A DNA stretch of 64,000 nucleotides from an uncultured Lachnospiraceae bacterium (GTDB lineage: Bacteria; Bacillota; Clostridia; Lachnospirales; Lachnospiraceae). Below, in pieces: positions 27,861 through 36,854 of this stretch. The stretch covers positions 1 through 64,000 of the forward strand of contig CAJTTT010000001.1 in NCBI GenBank assembly GCA_910579285.1, given 5' to 3'. The position numbers were made by a program, and so were the translations under genes. Each line of letters begins with the position of its first letter. Within the stretch, counting starts at the first letter, position 1. The notes below the pieces were generated by a model. That model did no database searches, was not told the origin of the DNA, and was given only the letters and a program-made list of their open reading frames with translations.

Positions 27861-27925
27861 GGAAAAATTGTATACATGGATATTTTATAAGCAGAGAAGT
27901 GGAATATTTCCCCAGAAAAGGGAGG

Positions 27926-27955
27926 ATGCCAAGTAAGGTTACCCTCACTTGGCAT
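27926..27955. other. Isolated 13-bp hairpin in the 311-bp gap between the AGCS gene and abfA
   Basis: On the minus strand ATGCCAAGTGAGG, a GTAA tetraloop and CCTTACTTGGCAT make a 13-bp stem with one G-T pair. No long T tract follows on the minus strand; TTATT follows on the plus strand. It may end or stabilise the abfA transcript, about 160 bp after its stop. Apart from this hairpin, the AGCS promoter and a possible -10 (TATACT on the minus strand near 28032), nothing else was recognised between 27803 and 28113. Confidence 0.55.
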
Positions 27956-28113
27956 TTATTATGAAAAAGTTTTAAATTAATCAGCTAACTTTGTTATCAG
28001 CTCGCTGTGTTGTATCTTATGATCTTAGTATACGGGGCAGAAATGTCTAAATCATGTTTCTAAAATGAAATTTTTTAAAATGAAATATGAATAAATTATG
28101 AACGAGGTCCCTG

Positions 28114-29613
28114 TCATCTGGAGAGACGGATCACATTCCAGCTCGCTTTTCCAAAGACAGCCTGCAGGATCCCGCCGTCCACGTTTGAGTTTCCCCCGAT
28201 TCCGGGAACAACATTGTTCGGATTTTCTTCCGTGTTTACTGCTTTCAGGTCTTCATTGTGCATGACAATGTGTTCCTGCACCCGGTAGTCTGCATACTGC
28301 CGCAGATCCAGGGTCACTTCCATATCCTCGTCCAGATCTTTGTTGACCGCAAAGACAACCAGTTCCTCCCGCTCCGGGTTTTCAACAACCACGCAGTCGA
28401 GACAGGGAGCTTCGCCATACTGCTTCGCCTCGTACACAGGGGATTTTACGATCGTGTTTAAAACGGTTCCCTGTCCAAGCGTGGCCGCATGCATGTAAGG
28501 ATAGAAGATTGTCTGTCTCCATGCGCCTGTGTCGGAAGTCATAATCGGTGCGATCACGTTTACAAGCTGTGCAAGACAGCCGATTTTTACGCGGTCGGCA
28601 TGGCGCAGAATGGTGATCAGCATACTGCCCACCAGCAGAGCGTCCTCAAAATTGTAGATATCCTCGAGCTGATGAGGCTTCTGCACCCACTTCTCAAGCT
28701 GTTTATCCGCTTCTTCGGAATGGAACCAGACATTCCACTCGTCCAGGGAGATGTTGATATTTTTCTTGCCGTGATGTTTGCCTTTCACATAATCACAGAT
28801 GGAAACGACAGACGAGATAAACTGATCCAGATCCACGCTGCTTGCGAGGAAGTTTGCGGAATCGTTATCCCGGTTTCCGTAGTACTGGTGCATGGAAACG
28901 TAGTCTACCGTGTCGTAACACTCGTCCAGTACAGTCGCTTCCCACTCGCCGAAGGTAGGCATATGGGAGTTGGAGCTGCCGCATGCTACCAGTTCGATGG
29001 AAGGATCTAAAATTTTCATGGCTTTTCCTGTCTCGCTGGCGATTCTTGCGTACTCCACGGCTGTCTTATGGCCGGTCTGCCAGGGGCCGTCCATCTCATT
29101 GCCGAGACACCAGGTTTTGATGTTGTGGGGCTGCTCATAACCGTGGGATCTGCGCAGGTCGCTCATCAGAGTACCGCCTTTAAAGTTGCAGTATTCCAGC
29201 AGCTCTTTCGCCTCCTGAAGTCCTCTCGTTCCCAGATTGACTGCCATCATAATTTCGCTTCCGGCTTTTTTGGACCAGTCAGCGAACTCATTGAGACCAA
29301 ACTGGTTGGACTCTACGACCTGCCATGCAAGGTCAACCTGGGCGGGGCGCTGATCTTTCGGCCCAACGCCGTCCTCCCAGCGGTAGCCGGACACAAAATT
29401 TCCGCCGGGATAACGCACGATGGGCACCTGGCATTCCTTTACCAGTTCCAGCGTATCTTTGCGGAAGCCCTGCTCATCCGCGAAAGGACTTTCCGGCTGA
29501 TAGATGCCCTCGTAGACGGCTCTTCCCAGATGCTCGATGAAAGACCCGTAAACCCTTTTGTCAATTTCACTTACGATGAATTCTTTGTCGATAATAACCT
29601 GTGCTTTTTTCAT
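28114..29613 (-). CDS. abfA: GH51 alpha-L-arabinofuranosidase
   Basis: Removes arabinofuranose from arabinoxylan or arabinan oligosaccharides. The 499-residue enzyme has no signal peptide, so it is probably intracellular. It shows the family N-terminus (YGSFIEHLGRAVYEGIYQPE), VRYPGGNFVSGYRWEDGVGP, the acid/base glutamate in CLGNEMDGPW (Glu173), the nucleophile in ISLDEWNVW (Glu292), and a C-terminal beta sandwich. GAAAGGAA lies upstream of the start. A divergent AraC gene begins 210 bp away and is a likely activator. Confidence 0.94.
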   Translation of the reverse strand: MKKAQVIIDKEFIVSEIDKRVYGSFIEHLGRAVYEGIYQPESPFADEQGFRKDTLELVKECQVPIVRYPGGNFVSGYRWEDGVGPKDQRPAQVDLAWQVVESNQFGLNEFADWSKKAGSEIMMAVNLGTRGLQEAKELLEYCNFKGGTLMSDLRRSHGYEQPHNIKTWCLGNEMDGPWQTGHKTAVEYARIASETGKAMKILDPSIELVACGSSNSHMPTFGEWEATVLDECYDTVDYVSMHQYYGNRDNDSANFLASSVDLDQFISSVVSICDYVKGKHHGKKNINISLDEWNVWFHSEEADKQLEKWVQKPHQLEDIYNFEDALLVGSMLITILRHADRVKIGCLAQLVNVIAPIMTSDTGAWRQTIFYPYMHAATLGQGTVLNTIVKSPVYEAKQYGEAPCLDCVVVENPEREELVVFAVNKDLDEDMEVTLDLRQYADYRVQEHIVMHNEDLKAVNTEENPNNVVPGIGGNSNVDGGILQAVFGKASWNVIRLSR

Positions 29614-29724
29614 ATTCTGTTCCTTTCTCCAGTTATCGTAATGATTTGCCCGTACAGCTTTGAAAACCTTAAAAATATTTTAGCAAAAGGTACAGAAATA
29701 ACCATATCTTTTCTTGCGCCATAT

Positions 29725-29754
29725 TTGACTTTTCTTCCGATATTGAAATACAAT
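29725..29754 (+). promoter_or_regulatory. Promoter of the AraC-type gene
   Basis: TTGACT (29725-29730), an 18-bp spacer and TACAAT (29749-29754) point toward the regulator gene, 69 nt before its start, inside the 210-bp divergent region shared with abfA. Confidence 0.65.
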
Positions 29755-29823
29755 ATAGGTGACAGGGAGTGATACGGATGAGTCCCGGATGTCTGAGAAA
29801 AAATACGGAAAAGGAGATTTCCC

Positions 29824-30594
29824 ATGTTTCACACAGGTTACTGCGATTATAACAGGTTTAACCCTGACTGCGATATCATCAACCGCCCCGAAGGCAGCGG
29901 AGATTTTCTCTTTCTTTATCTGATGGCGCCCATGAAAGTACAGATGGGAGGCAGAACGCAGATGGCAGAGGACGGTGCGTGCATACTATACACGCCAGGA
30001 GAACCTCAGATTTATCAGGCTGTCGGGCGGTTTAAGAACAGCTTTGTGCATTTTACAGCCGATGACGACTGCTTTGTGGATGCATACGATCTGCCCGTCA
30101 ACAGGATCGTTTATCTGCCTTATCCCGACATGATGAATGCACTTTTCAAGGCAATTTATGTGGAGAGCGTGACAAAGCAGGACTATTACCAGGAACAGAC
30201 CGATAAGCTTCTGCATCAGCTGTTTATTCTTTTTTCCAGACAACTGCATACGTTCCCGGAGGGGGCGGGGTCACACGCTGATCTGTTTGAGCAGTTCAGG
30301 AAAGCGAGAATAGAGATTCTGACCCACATTGACAGGAAGTGGGACGCGGACAGCATGGCGGCTCTGACGAATCTGGGGACGAGCCAGTTTTACAGTTATT
30401 ACAGGCTGTTCTTTAACCGTTCGCCCAAATCCGAGCTGCTGGATGCCCGATTGGAGCGATCCAAGTATCTGCTCCGGGTAGAAAGACTCCCGGTAGGGCA
30501 GGCGGCAGCGCAGGCAGGATTTGACAGCCTGCCGCACTTTACACGGTACTTTAAAAAGATGTGCGGGATGACACCGTCGGAATACAGATTGTGA
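29824..30594 (+). CDS. AraC-family transcriptional regulator, probable abfA regulator
   Basis: A 256-residue regulator. The N-terminal half is a cupin-like sensor (GDFLFLYLMAPMKVQMGG, LYTPGEPQIYQ). The C-terminal half has two helix-turn-helix units: DSMAALTNLGTSQFYSYYRL, then PVGQAAAQAGFDSLPHFTRY followed by FKKMCGMTPSEYRL. It is divergent from the GH51 gene, so control of arabinoside use is inferred. Its last 44 bp overlap the 3' end of the histidine kinase gene on the other strand. Confidence 0.88.
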   Translation: MFHTGYCDYNRFNPDCDIINRPEGSGDFLFLYLMAPMKVQMGGRTQMAEDGACILYTPGEPQIYQAVGRFKNSFVHFTADDDCFVDAYDLPVNRIVYLPYPDMMNALFKAIYVESVTKQDYYQEQTDKLLHQLFILFSRQLHTFPEGAGSHADLFEQFRKARIEILTHIDRKWDADSMAALTNLGTSQFYSYYRLFFNRSPKSELLDARLERSKYLLRVERLPVGQAAAQAGFDSLPHFTRYFKKMCGMTPSEYRL

Positions 30595-32569
30595 ATGTAG
30601 TTCCCTCTCCTTCCCGGGAGACAGCCTCAATTTGTCCTGCATGTTCCAGAACAATGGCGCGCGTGATGGCAAGTCCCAGGCCCTGCCCGCCTTTATCGCT
30701 GCGGGTTGTGTAGGAGCGGCGGAAAATATGGGGAAGATCTTTTTCCGAAATGCCGCAGCCCGTATCCGAGACGGTAATATAGGCGAAGTCCTCGTCTGCC
30801 GTCAGCGAGAGCGTTATTTTGCCGTCCGGCGGCGTAAAGTCGGCAGCGTTGTACAAAAGGTTTTCCAGTGCGCGGAAAAGCTGTTCGCGGTTTGCCATAA
30901 TATGACAGTGGCGCGGCGTTATTTTCTCAAAGAAATTCGGCCCGTATAGTTCTATAATCGGGCGGCAGCTGTGGCAAAAGTCTGAGAGAAAGGTATTCAG
31001 CAGCAGAGGTTCCATTTTGGCGGGAGAGCTTGTCTGGGCAGCGATCTCCTGAAAGGATTTCAGACGGTCAGCCAAAATATTACACTGTTCTTCTATCTGA
31101 ATGATCCGCTGGTGTGTGTCCTCATCCAGCATGATATCGTTCAGGCGTATGATCTGCGCCATGTTAGAGAGGGACGTCAGAGGAGATTTCATGTCATGTC
31201 CGAGTTCTGAGATCAGCTGGCTTCTCTCGGTGAGGAGCCTGCGCAGATGATCCGTTTTTTCTGCAACTTCCTCCTGCAGATGAAAATTGAGCTTCCTGTT
31301 TTCATCAGACATCTCCCGGCTGCGCTGCACCATCAGAAAGGCAAATGCAGCCACCATGCAGAAGGAACCGTATTCCTCTGGATAAGCGCCGGCAAACGGT
31401 TCATAGTATCCGATGGAAAGAACGCTGTATATCAGACAGACGCCGTTTGCGACAGCGGCGGCGAGAACGGTCTTCGTGTGAAGCAGTCCCATAAGCCCGC
31501 CGTAGACAGCCAGACTGATCAGAAAGAACGCCATGACTGCCTTGTACCATGAAATGAAAGGCCCGTACCACTGTACAAGGCCGGGAACGGCAGGAAACAA
31601 CAGCAAAGGTGCTGCGATGACAATGCAGCAAGCCCCCAGGGAAACAAAGCGGAGCGCTTTTTTCAGACGCTGAGAAATGGTACCGGCGCTTGTCTGCGGC
31701 AGAAACAGCAGCAGGGCAATCTGCATGGAAAAGTAAATGCCGGATACGGCGGCAGCGTCCTCCACCGCATAGAGCGTGCGCACAAACGGTATGCCTGACA
31801 ACCGTAAGAAGGGATAACAGATTCGCAGGGCAAAGGAAAGACTTAACATGCCGAAGTAGAAGGTGGCTGTCCTGACGTTGCCTTCCCTGCGTTCCCAGAG
31901 CACGATACAGAACAGGGAGAGCGTGAGGGAAGAAAAAAACAGCAGTCCGTAGATGAGCATGCGGGAAGCGATGAGACGTCCCACACTGTCCGCATCCCCT
32001 ATGACGGGGGCGTACCAGATTCCGCCGTAGTAGTGGGAATAATTGGCAGTCTGGATCAACAGCTCCGCATCCCCGTCAAGGGTAAATGCGTAGGTGCTGT
32101 CTTTGATCAGAGGAGCGTAAGCGCCCGGAGACACATCGCCGGTTCCGCCCAGACATATGCCGTCCACATAGACTCTGGCAGCACAGAGAGGCTCCTGCAG
32201 ATAGAGAAGGATATTGCCGGACCCCCGAAGATGTATGCGCCATGTCGAGGTCCCGTAAGGATTCCCGTCTTCATGGAACAGGGACAGGTTGGGATATTCT
32301 CCTGCCCATGTATTGTAATGAGCATATGTCCCGGAAGAGAAATCCTCAGAAAACAGCAGTTTATCTGGGTAAAACGCCCAGCCGTCTACGAGAGAACAGT
32401 AGCCTTTTTCTGGAAGAATGCAAAGATTTCCTTGTGCGGGAGCCGCCTTTGTTATATATTTATTATCATATTGGGTAACGAGAGACAATCCAAGCAGGCT
32501 GAAAACGAGGGCGCCTGTGATTGCCAGGATTGTCTGAACCGCAGATTTTTTAAGTGTAGTCTGTTTCAT
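30551..32569 (-). CDS. Membrane sensor histidine kinase (7TM type)
   Basis: A 672-residue kinase. Order: N-terminal membrane helix (about 10-30), an extracellular jelly-roll-like domain (about 40-200, WAFYPDKLLF, TSTWRIHLRGSGNILLYL), about seven membrane helices (about 205-410) as in 7TMR-DISM receptors, a coiled coil, HisKA with the phospho-acceptor in SELGHDMKSPLTSL (about His457), and a HATPase domain (NLLYNAADFTPPDG, VSDTGCGIS, GGQGLGLAIT). The start at 32569 follows AAGGAG; one at 32593 has no ribosome binding site. Its probable partner is the response regulator at 34555-35238, separated by an opposite-strand gene. It overlaps the AraC gene by 44 bp. Confidence 0.88.
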   Translation of the reverse strand: MKQTTLKKSAVQTILAITGALVFSLLGLSLVTQYDNKYITKAAPAQGNLCILPEKGYCSLVDGWAFYPDKLLFSEDFSSGTYAHYNTWAGEYPNLSLFHEDGNPYGTSTWRIHLRGSGNILLYLQEPLCAARVYVDGICLGGTGDVSPGAYAPLIKDSTYAFTLDGDAELLIQTANYSHYYGGIWYAPVIGDADSVGRLIASRMLIYGLLFFSSLTLSLFCIVLWERREGNVRTATFYFGMLSLSFALRICYPFLRLSGIPFVRTLYAVEDAAAVSGIYFSMQIALLLFLPQTSAGTISQRLKKALRFVSLGACCIVIAAPLLLFPAVPGLVQWYGPFISWYKAVMAFFLISLAVYGGLMGLLHTKTVLAAAVANGVCLIYSVLSIGYYEPFAGAYPEEYGSFCMVAAFAFLMVQRSREMSDENRKLNFHLQEEVAEKTDHLRRLLTERSQLISELGHDMKSPLTSLSNMAQIIRLNDIMLDEDTHQRIIQIEEQCNILADRLKSFQEIAAQTSSPAKMEPLLLNTFLSDFCHSCRPIIELYGPNFFEKITPRHCHIMANREQLFRALENLLYNAADFTPPDGKITLSLTADEDFAYITVSDTGCGISEKDLPHIFRRSYTTRSDKGGQGLGLAITRAIVLEHAGQIEAVSREGEGTTFTICIPTVSSRTSF

Positions 32570-32608
32570 GGTTATTGTTGCTCCTTCGGGCATAATTTGG
32601 AGGACTGT

Positions 32609-34582
32609 ATGAAAAATAAGTGTATCTATTTGTTTTTGTCGTTTATGATAGCAGGAGTTTCCCTTTTTGGGATGAACTCAGCCGTTGCAGCAGCAGCTGA
32701 GCAAAGCGGGGAGGCGTCCGTCAGTCAGGAGGCGGAAGCAGGTGCTGCCCCGGCGTCTGATGCGGAGCCGGAAGCGGGCGAAGGCCCGGCGGCCGATGCA
32801 GATGCGGAAGCAGGCGGTGCCCCAGTGGTCGATGTGGAGGCAGAGGCAGGCAATGCTCCGGCGGCCGATGCAGATGCGGAAGCAGGCGGTGCCCCAGTGG
32901 TCGATGCGGAAGCGGAGGCAGGCAATGCTCCGGCGGCCGATGCAGATGCGGAAGCAGGCGGCGCTTCGGCGTCTGATGTGGAGGTGGAGACTTTTGCGCT
33001 GCCGGAACGGGAAGAATTCGTATCCTCGGGCCAGGGCCTGATAGACTGGCTGGAATCGCACAAGTACACAGGCGGTACGGTAAAGCTGGCGGACCATATT
33101 GTCCTGGATGGGGATTACAGTTTCTATCCCGGTATGACGAATATGCCGGACATTCTTGTTGATACGGATTGGTATACCATTACTGTGACTGGACAGATTG
33201 AGATTTCGGGTGACCATCATCTGTTCTTCGCGGGCCAATCAAATGACAAAGCTGTCTTTTATGTGGCGGAAAACGGGCTGCTTTCCATGCAGGGCGTTTC
33301 AGTGGAGAGTGATCGTTATGCTGCATGGCAGGAGGAAGGGGCCGGACTGGTCACTGTCGACTGCCATATATCTGGGAACATCCATTATGCGGATACGCCT
33401 TTTGTAATGTACAGTAAAAGCTTTTTATGCGCTGTTGTGGAGAGTGGGCAGACGGCGAACGAGGCGCTTCCTGCGCAAATGAGCTGTACGGTCAACCGCC
33501 AGGGACGGATGAGCAATGATGTGCAGGTTCCGGTAGCGTGGAATCTGGAGGGGACCGAAAAGCAGCAGGAAGAACGGCGGCGTTTCAAAGTACAGGGTTC
33601 CTATTTGGGCGCAGGATCCGCTGAACCGGCGGTGTACACGGTTGTCTATAATGACTATCCGCTGACGTTCACGGATGTGACGGCGGCGGCGAGAGGCTGT
33701 CTGTACACATTTCAAGGCGGGTTCACAGTGCCGGAGGAAAATCTGCCGTTCACGGTAATGGCGGAGTATTCCTTCGATGGCGAGAACTGGCTCTTGTACG
33801 AAGAGCAAAGCGCGAAGAGAGTGGACGCCGGATTTTATATTGCCTGTAAACGGGAGAGGGACGATACGGATTCCAGATCCAATATATATATCCGTCTCCA
33901 GTGGAACAATAACGGAGACAGACGTTTTTCCAATGTGCTATGCTATGCGGCGGATGATTTGGACTCTGAGGAGGACATAGGCGGCAGCCGGGGCGGCGGC
34001 ACTTCCATAACAAATCCGCCGGATGAACCGCAGGAAGAACCAGACGGCACATCCGCAGGGGAGGAAGAACCCGGCACGGATACAGACCGTGAAAACAGTT
34101 CTGCAGGCGACAACCGAAAACCTCCGGCAGGTAAAGACCAGACACACGGCGGAGACGGCGGCTCCGGCCAGACTGCATCGGATCATGGTGGCTCAGACGA
34201 GGCGTTTTCCATCACGGATCATTCCGGGGCCGATATGGATCAACAGATCCATGCAGAATCCTCTGCGGGCAATGCCGGGCAGGGGCAGCATGTGGGAGCT
34301 GTGGACGGCAGCGGGAACCATCCGCAAAAGGTTGAGCCAGCGCAAAACGGCGGGGAAATGGACCCCGGTGATCCCTCCATCTCCGAAAAAGAGGAAGCTG
34401 TTCCCGCCTTATCTGGCTATGAGGCGGACGGCGATGGTTTTTTGCAGATCAGTGAGCGGGCGCTGCGCGCTGAAAACCGCCGGATCAATTATCTGGCCGC
34501 AGCAGCCGGGTTTGTCCTGCTTTCGGCATCTGTCGGAGCGGCGGTCTGCTTTGCTCATTTCCATTCGGGAACAAAGAGATAA
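32609..34582 (+). CDS. Repeat-containing cell-surface protein with C-terminal membrane anchor
   Basis: A 657-residue secreted protein of unknown function. The N-terminal signal peptide (KNKCIYLFLSFMIAGVSLFG) ends near an A-rich cleavage site (AVAAAAEQ). Residues about 35-130 are an acidic Ala/Glu/Asp/Gly stalk with 24-residue repeats. A folded beta-rich region follows (about 130-450), then a Pro/Gly/Glu-rich linker, and one C-terminal membrane helix (INYLAAAAGFVLLSASVGAA) with a basic end. No LPXTG was seen. It lies on the opposite strand between the kinase and the response regulator genes, with a 39-bp gap to the kinase start and a 28-bp overlap with the regulator end, so it is probably the target or co-sensor of that pair. 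Confidence 0.75.
   Translation: MKNKCIYLFLSFMIAGVSLFGMNSAVAAAAEQSGEASVSQEAEAGAAPASDAEPEAGEGPAADADAEAGGAPVVDVEAEAGNAPAADADAEAGGAPVVDAEAEAGNAPAADADAEAGGASASDVEVETFALPEREEFVSSGQGLIDWLESHKYTGGTVKLADHIVLDGDYSFYPGMTNMPDILVDTDWYTITVTGQIEISGDHHLFFAGQSNDKAVFYVAENGLLSMQGVSVESDRYAAWQEEGAGLVTVDCHISGNIHYADTPFVMYSKSFLCAVVESGQTANEALPAQMSCTVNRQGRMSNDVQVPVAWNLEGTEKQQEERRRFKVQGSYLGAGSAEPAVYTVVYNDYPLTFTDVTAAARGCLYTFQGGFTVPEENLPFTVMAEYSFDGENWLLYEEQSAKRVDAGFYIACKRERDDTDSRSNIYIRLQWNNNGDRRFSNVLCYAADDLDSEEDIGGSRGGGTSITNPPDEPQEEPDGTSAGEEEPGTDTDRENSSAGDNRKPPAGKDQTHGGDGGSGQTASDHGGSDEAFSITDHSGADMDQQIHAESSAGNAGQGQHVGAVDGSGNHPQKVEPAQNGGEMDPGDPSISEKEEAVPALSGYEADGDGFLQISERALRAENRRINYLAAAAGFVLLSASVGAAVCFAHFHSGTKR
32789..32965 (+). 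repeat. 72-bp tandem repeats in the surface protein stalk
   Basis: Two nearly identical 72-bp units (32789-32860 and 32861-32932) and a partial third (from 32933) encode AADADAEAGGAPVVDxEAEA-type 24-mers. Copy number changes would keep the frame. Confidence 0.88.
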
Positions 34583-35238
34583 CCTTTGTAACGTTTGGTC
34601 TGGATATAGTCGTGGCTGGGGCAGAGATCGTATAGCTTTTTGCGTATGCGCCCCATAATAACCTGCAGGGATTTCTGTCCCTTGTTGATCGGCGCTTTCC
34701 AGACCGAATCATAAATCTGCTCCGGCGTGTATATTTCATTGGGATGTCTTGCGAGAAAATACAACACATCAAATTCATAGGAAGAAAAATCTGCGGAGCT
34801 CGCTTCGTAGCTGACACTGCAGGAGGAAGGACAGATAGAAAGAGAGCCGAAAGTAAGCGTTCTGGGAGGCTCGGCGGCCCTGCCGGAGCGGATGCGCGCC
34901 TGCACCCGCAGTTCCAGCTCCTTTAAGCTGTAGGGCTTGCACACATAGTCATCCCCGCCCACCGACAATCCGCGGATTCGGTTTTCTTCCTCGGTATAGC
35001 CGGAAAGAAAGACAATGGGAAGGCCTGTTTTGGAACGTATTTTTTCGCAGAGCTCGAAGCCGCTCATGTCGGGCAGGTCAACGTCCAGTATGACGCAGTC
35101 GAGGGCGTTGGACAAAATAATTTTTTCCGCGGCAGAGGCGGTATCCGCACAGACAACTTCATAGCCCATCGCGTTAAAATACGTCTTATTGTTTTCCAGT
35201 ATCATCAGATCGTCATCCACCATAAGAATGTTATACAT
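34555..35238 (-). CDS. OmpR-family response regulator
   Basis: A 227-residue regulator: receiver domain with acidic cluster VDDD (8-10), phospho-acceptor Asp52 in VILDVDLPDMSG, switch residues in FLSGYTEEE and CKPYS, then a winged-helix DNA-binding domain (FSSYEFDVLYFLARHP, SLQVIMGRIRKKLYD, YKGYLFVPE). I chose the start at 35238, with GGGGA at good spacing; 35250 is possible. The histidine kinase gene lies 2 kb downstream on the same strand behind the opposite-strand surface protein gene, and the 3' end overlaps that gene by 28 bp. Confidence 0.9.
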   Translation of the reverse strand: MYNILMVDDDLMILENNKTYFNAMGYEVVCADTASAAEKIILSNALDCVILDVDLPDMSGFELCEKIRSKTGLPIVFLSGYTEEENRIRGLSVGGDDYVCKPYSLKELELRVQARIRSGRAAEPPRTLTFGSLSICPSSCSVSYEASSADFSSYEFDVLYFLARHPNEIYTPEQIYDSVWKAPINKGQKSLQVIMGRIRKKLYDLCPSHDYIQTKRYKGYLFVPEWK

Positions 35239-35315
35239 AGCTATCCCCATTTTTACACAGCCGCGGTCTGGCCGCAGGCGTAAATTCCACATAAAAAAAC
35301 TGCACATTTTTCTTT

Positions 35316-35324
35316 AGTATAGCA
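35316..35324 (-). promoter_or_regulatory. Extended -10 promoter of the response regulator
   Basis: On the minus strand TGCTATACT gives a TG-extended -10 box. No good -35 was seen. The leader would be about 70 nt long. Confidence 0.5.
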
Positions 35325-35491
35325 TAAAATTTTCCCCGCAATCATCTTTTTCACAGCCAAAAACAACATGAAAATAAACGTCAGGTAACAATCGCTGCCT
35401 GCCGCTTTTTTTAGTGAAAAAATATTGTAGAATATTGCTATAAAACCCGAAAATCTTTGCTGATGAGTCGGGCTGGAAAAGAGGATTTTAC

Positions 35492-36847
35492 ATGTTAGGA
35501 GGTTCCGTATACATAGCGTTTATACGGTTTGCAATCAGCCTTGCAGGAACCATTTTATTGTTCTCCCTGCTGGCAAAATCAAGATTTGACAGGAAGAAGA
35601 CAATTGTCTGCTATACCTGTTTTTCTGTGGTACTGATTATGCTCGCATGCGTCTGGTATGTGGTGGATTGGGAAAGCTGTGCTCGGATGGTGGCTTTTGT
35701 CATGTATATCTGCTTTGCTGTCTTTGCCGCTGTTATGAGCAGGGATACTATTTATGTGGTTATTTATAAGCTTGCGCTTGTCTTTTACATGCTTGCCTTT
35801 TTCCTGGTAGGTGCGCTGGAGATTTCCATTCTCTTGTTTCACCGCAATGTATGGGCGGATATTTTCGCGCGCATTTGTCTGATTGGGCTCATTGCTTATC
35901 TGCTCAATAAATATGTCAAAAAAACAATAAAGGGTTTCGGGGAGTATGTGGAGAGTGAGGCGGATAAGTTCAGCATTGCGCTGATGATTATATGCATTCT
36001 GCTTGGCATTGCTTACATTTTAAATCCGTCCCTGAACCGGGAAATGACACCTCAGAGAATTTATCAGATCGTGATCAATTTTTTCCTGACAGGGACCTTG
36101 CAGCTTCTTATCTTCCGATTTTATCTGCATGTCGGGCGTGAGAAGGAGTATGAGAGGGAAAACCAGCTCATACAGATGAACTACAGGCTTTTGGAACGGC
36201 AGATTGAGATTCTGGAAGAATCGGTGGAGTCCGGCAGGCGGCTTCGGCATGACATCAGACATCACAATGCAGTGATTGCGGAGTGCGCGCGCAGAGGGCA
36301 GACGGAAGAGCTTCTGCAGTATCTGCAGGAGTATGACCGGGAAACAGATCAGGGGCTGCCGGAGGTGATCTGCGCCAATGCAGCGGTGAACAATATGCTG
36401 TCAGCTTACACGAGAAAGGCGGAGCGGGAACAGATCAAGGTCAGCATGGATGTAGAGCTTGGAAAGAATCTGGGGATGCCGAGCATTGATCTGGTGGCAA
36501 TTCTTGCCAATGCCTATGAAAATGCAATTTACGCATGTATGGAAGTGAAAAAATATCTGGACGGGCGGGAATGCTTTATTGACCTGATGCTCAAAAAAAG
36601 AAAAAATAAACTTATTATTTTCTGCCGCAATTCCTGCAGAAGAGAAACAGCGTTGAAGGATGGAAAACCTGTAAGTGAATTTACGGGAGGCGTTGGGGTT
36701 TCCAGCATTATCAGGACAGTCGAGAAGTACGATGGGGAATATGATTTTAAAAATGATGACGGCGTGTTTGTACTCAGACTCGTTATGAACATGGAAACAG
36801 AAAAAACGGAGACGAAGGCAGAGCTGCCGCCGTCCGCCGTTCTTTAA
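35492..36847 (+). CDS. GHKL-type sensor histidine kinase (AgrC/CitA-like), orphan
   Basis: A 451-residue kinase with six or seven N-terminal membrane helices (to about residue 215), a dimerisation helix with the H box RRLRHDIRHHNAVIAE, and a C-terminal GHKL ATPase with the N box ILANAYENAIYAC and G boxes around FTGGVGVSSIIRTVEKYDG. This layout is typical of peptide-pheromone or small-ligand sensors of the AgrC family. No LytTR regulator or peptide gene is adjacent, so partner and signal are unknown. TAGGAGG overlaps the first codons; the start is the first ATG. Confidence 0.85.
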   Translation: MLGGSVYIAFIRFAISLAGTILLFSLLAKSRFDRKKTIVCYTCFSVVLIMLACVWYVVDWESCARMVAFVMYICFAVFAAVMSRDTIYVVIYKLALVFYMLAFFLVGALEISILLFHRNVWADIFARICLIGLIAYLLNKYVKKTIKGFGEYVESEADKFSIALMIICILLGIAYILNPSLNREMTPQRIYQIVINFFLTGTLQLLIFRFYLHVGREKEYERENQLIQMNYRLLERQIEILEESVESGRRLRHDIRHHNAVIAECARRGQTEELLQYLQEYDRETDQGLPEVICANAAVNNMLSAYTRKAEREQIKVSMDVELGKNLGMPSIDLVAILANAYENAIYACMEVKKYLDGRECFIDLMLKKRKNKLIIFCRNSCRRETALKDGKPVSEFTGGVGVSSIIRTVEKYDGEYDFKNDDGVFVLRLVMNMETEKTETKAELPPSAVL

Positions 36848-36854
36848 AAGCTTC

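Noticed and set aside
32033..32608. Upstream extension of the surface protein frame
   Set aside because: The region is antisense to the kinase N-terminus; a signal peptide and ribosome binding site fix the start at 32609.
32789..32965. 72-bp repeats considered as a CRISPR or mobile element trace
   Set aside because: They are contiguous and in frame within a surface protein stalk.
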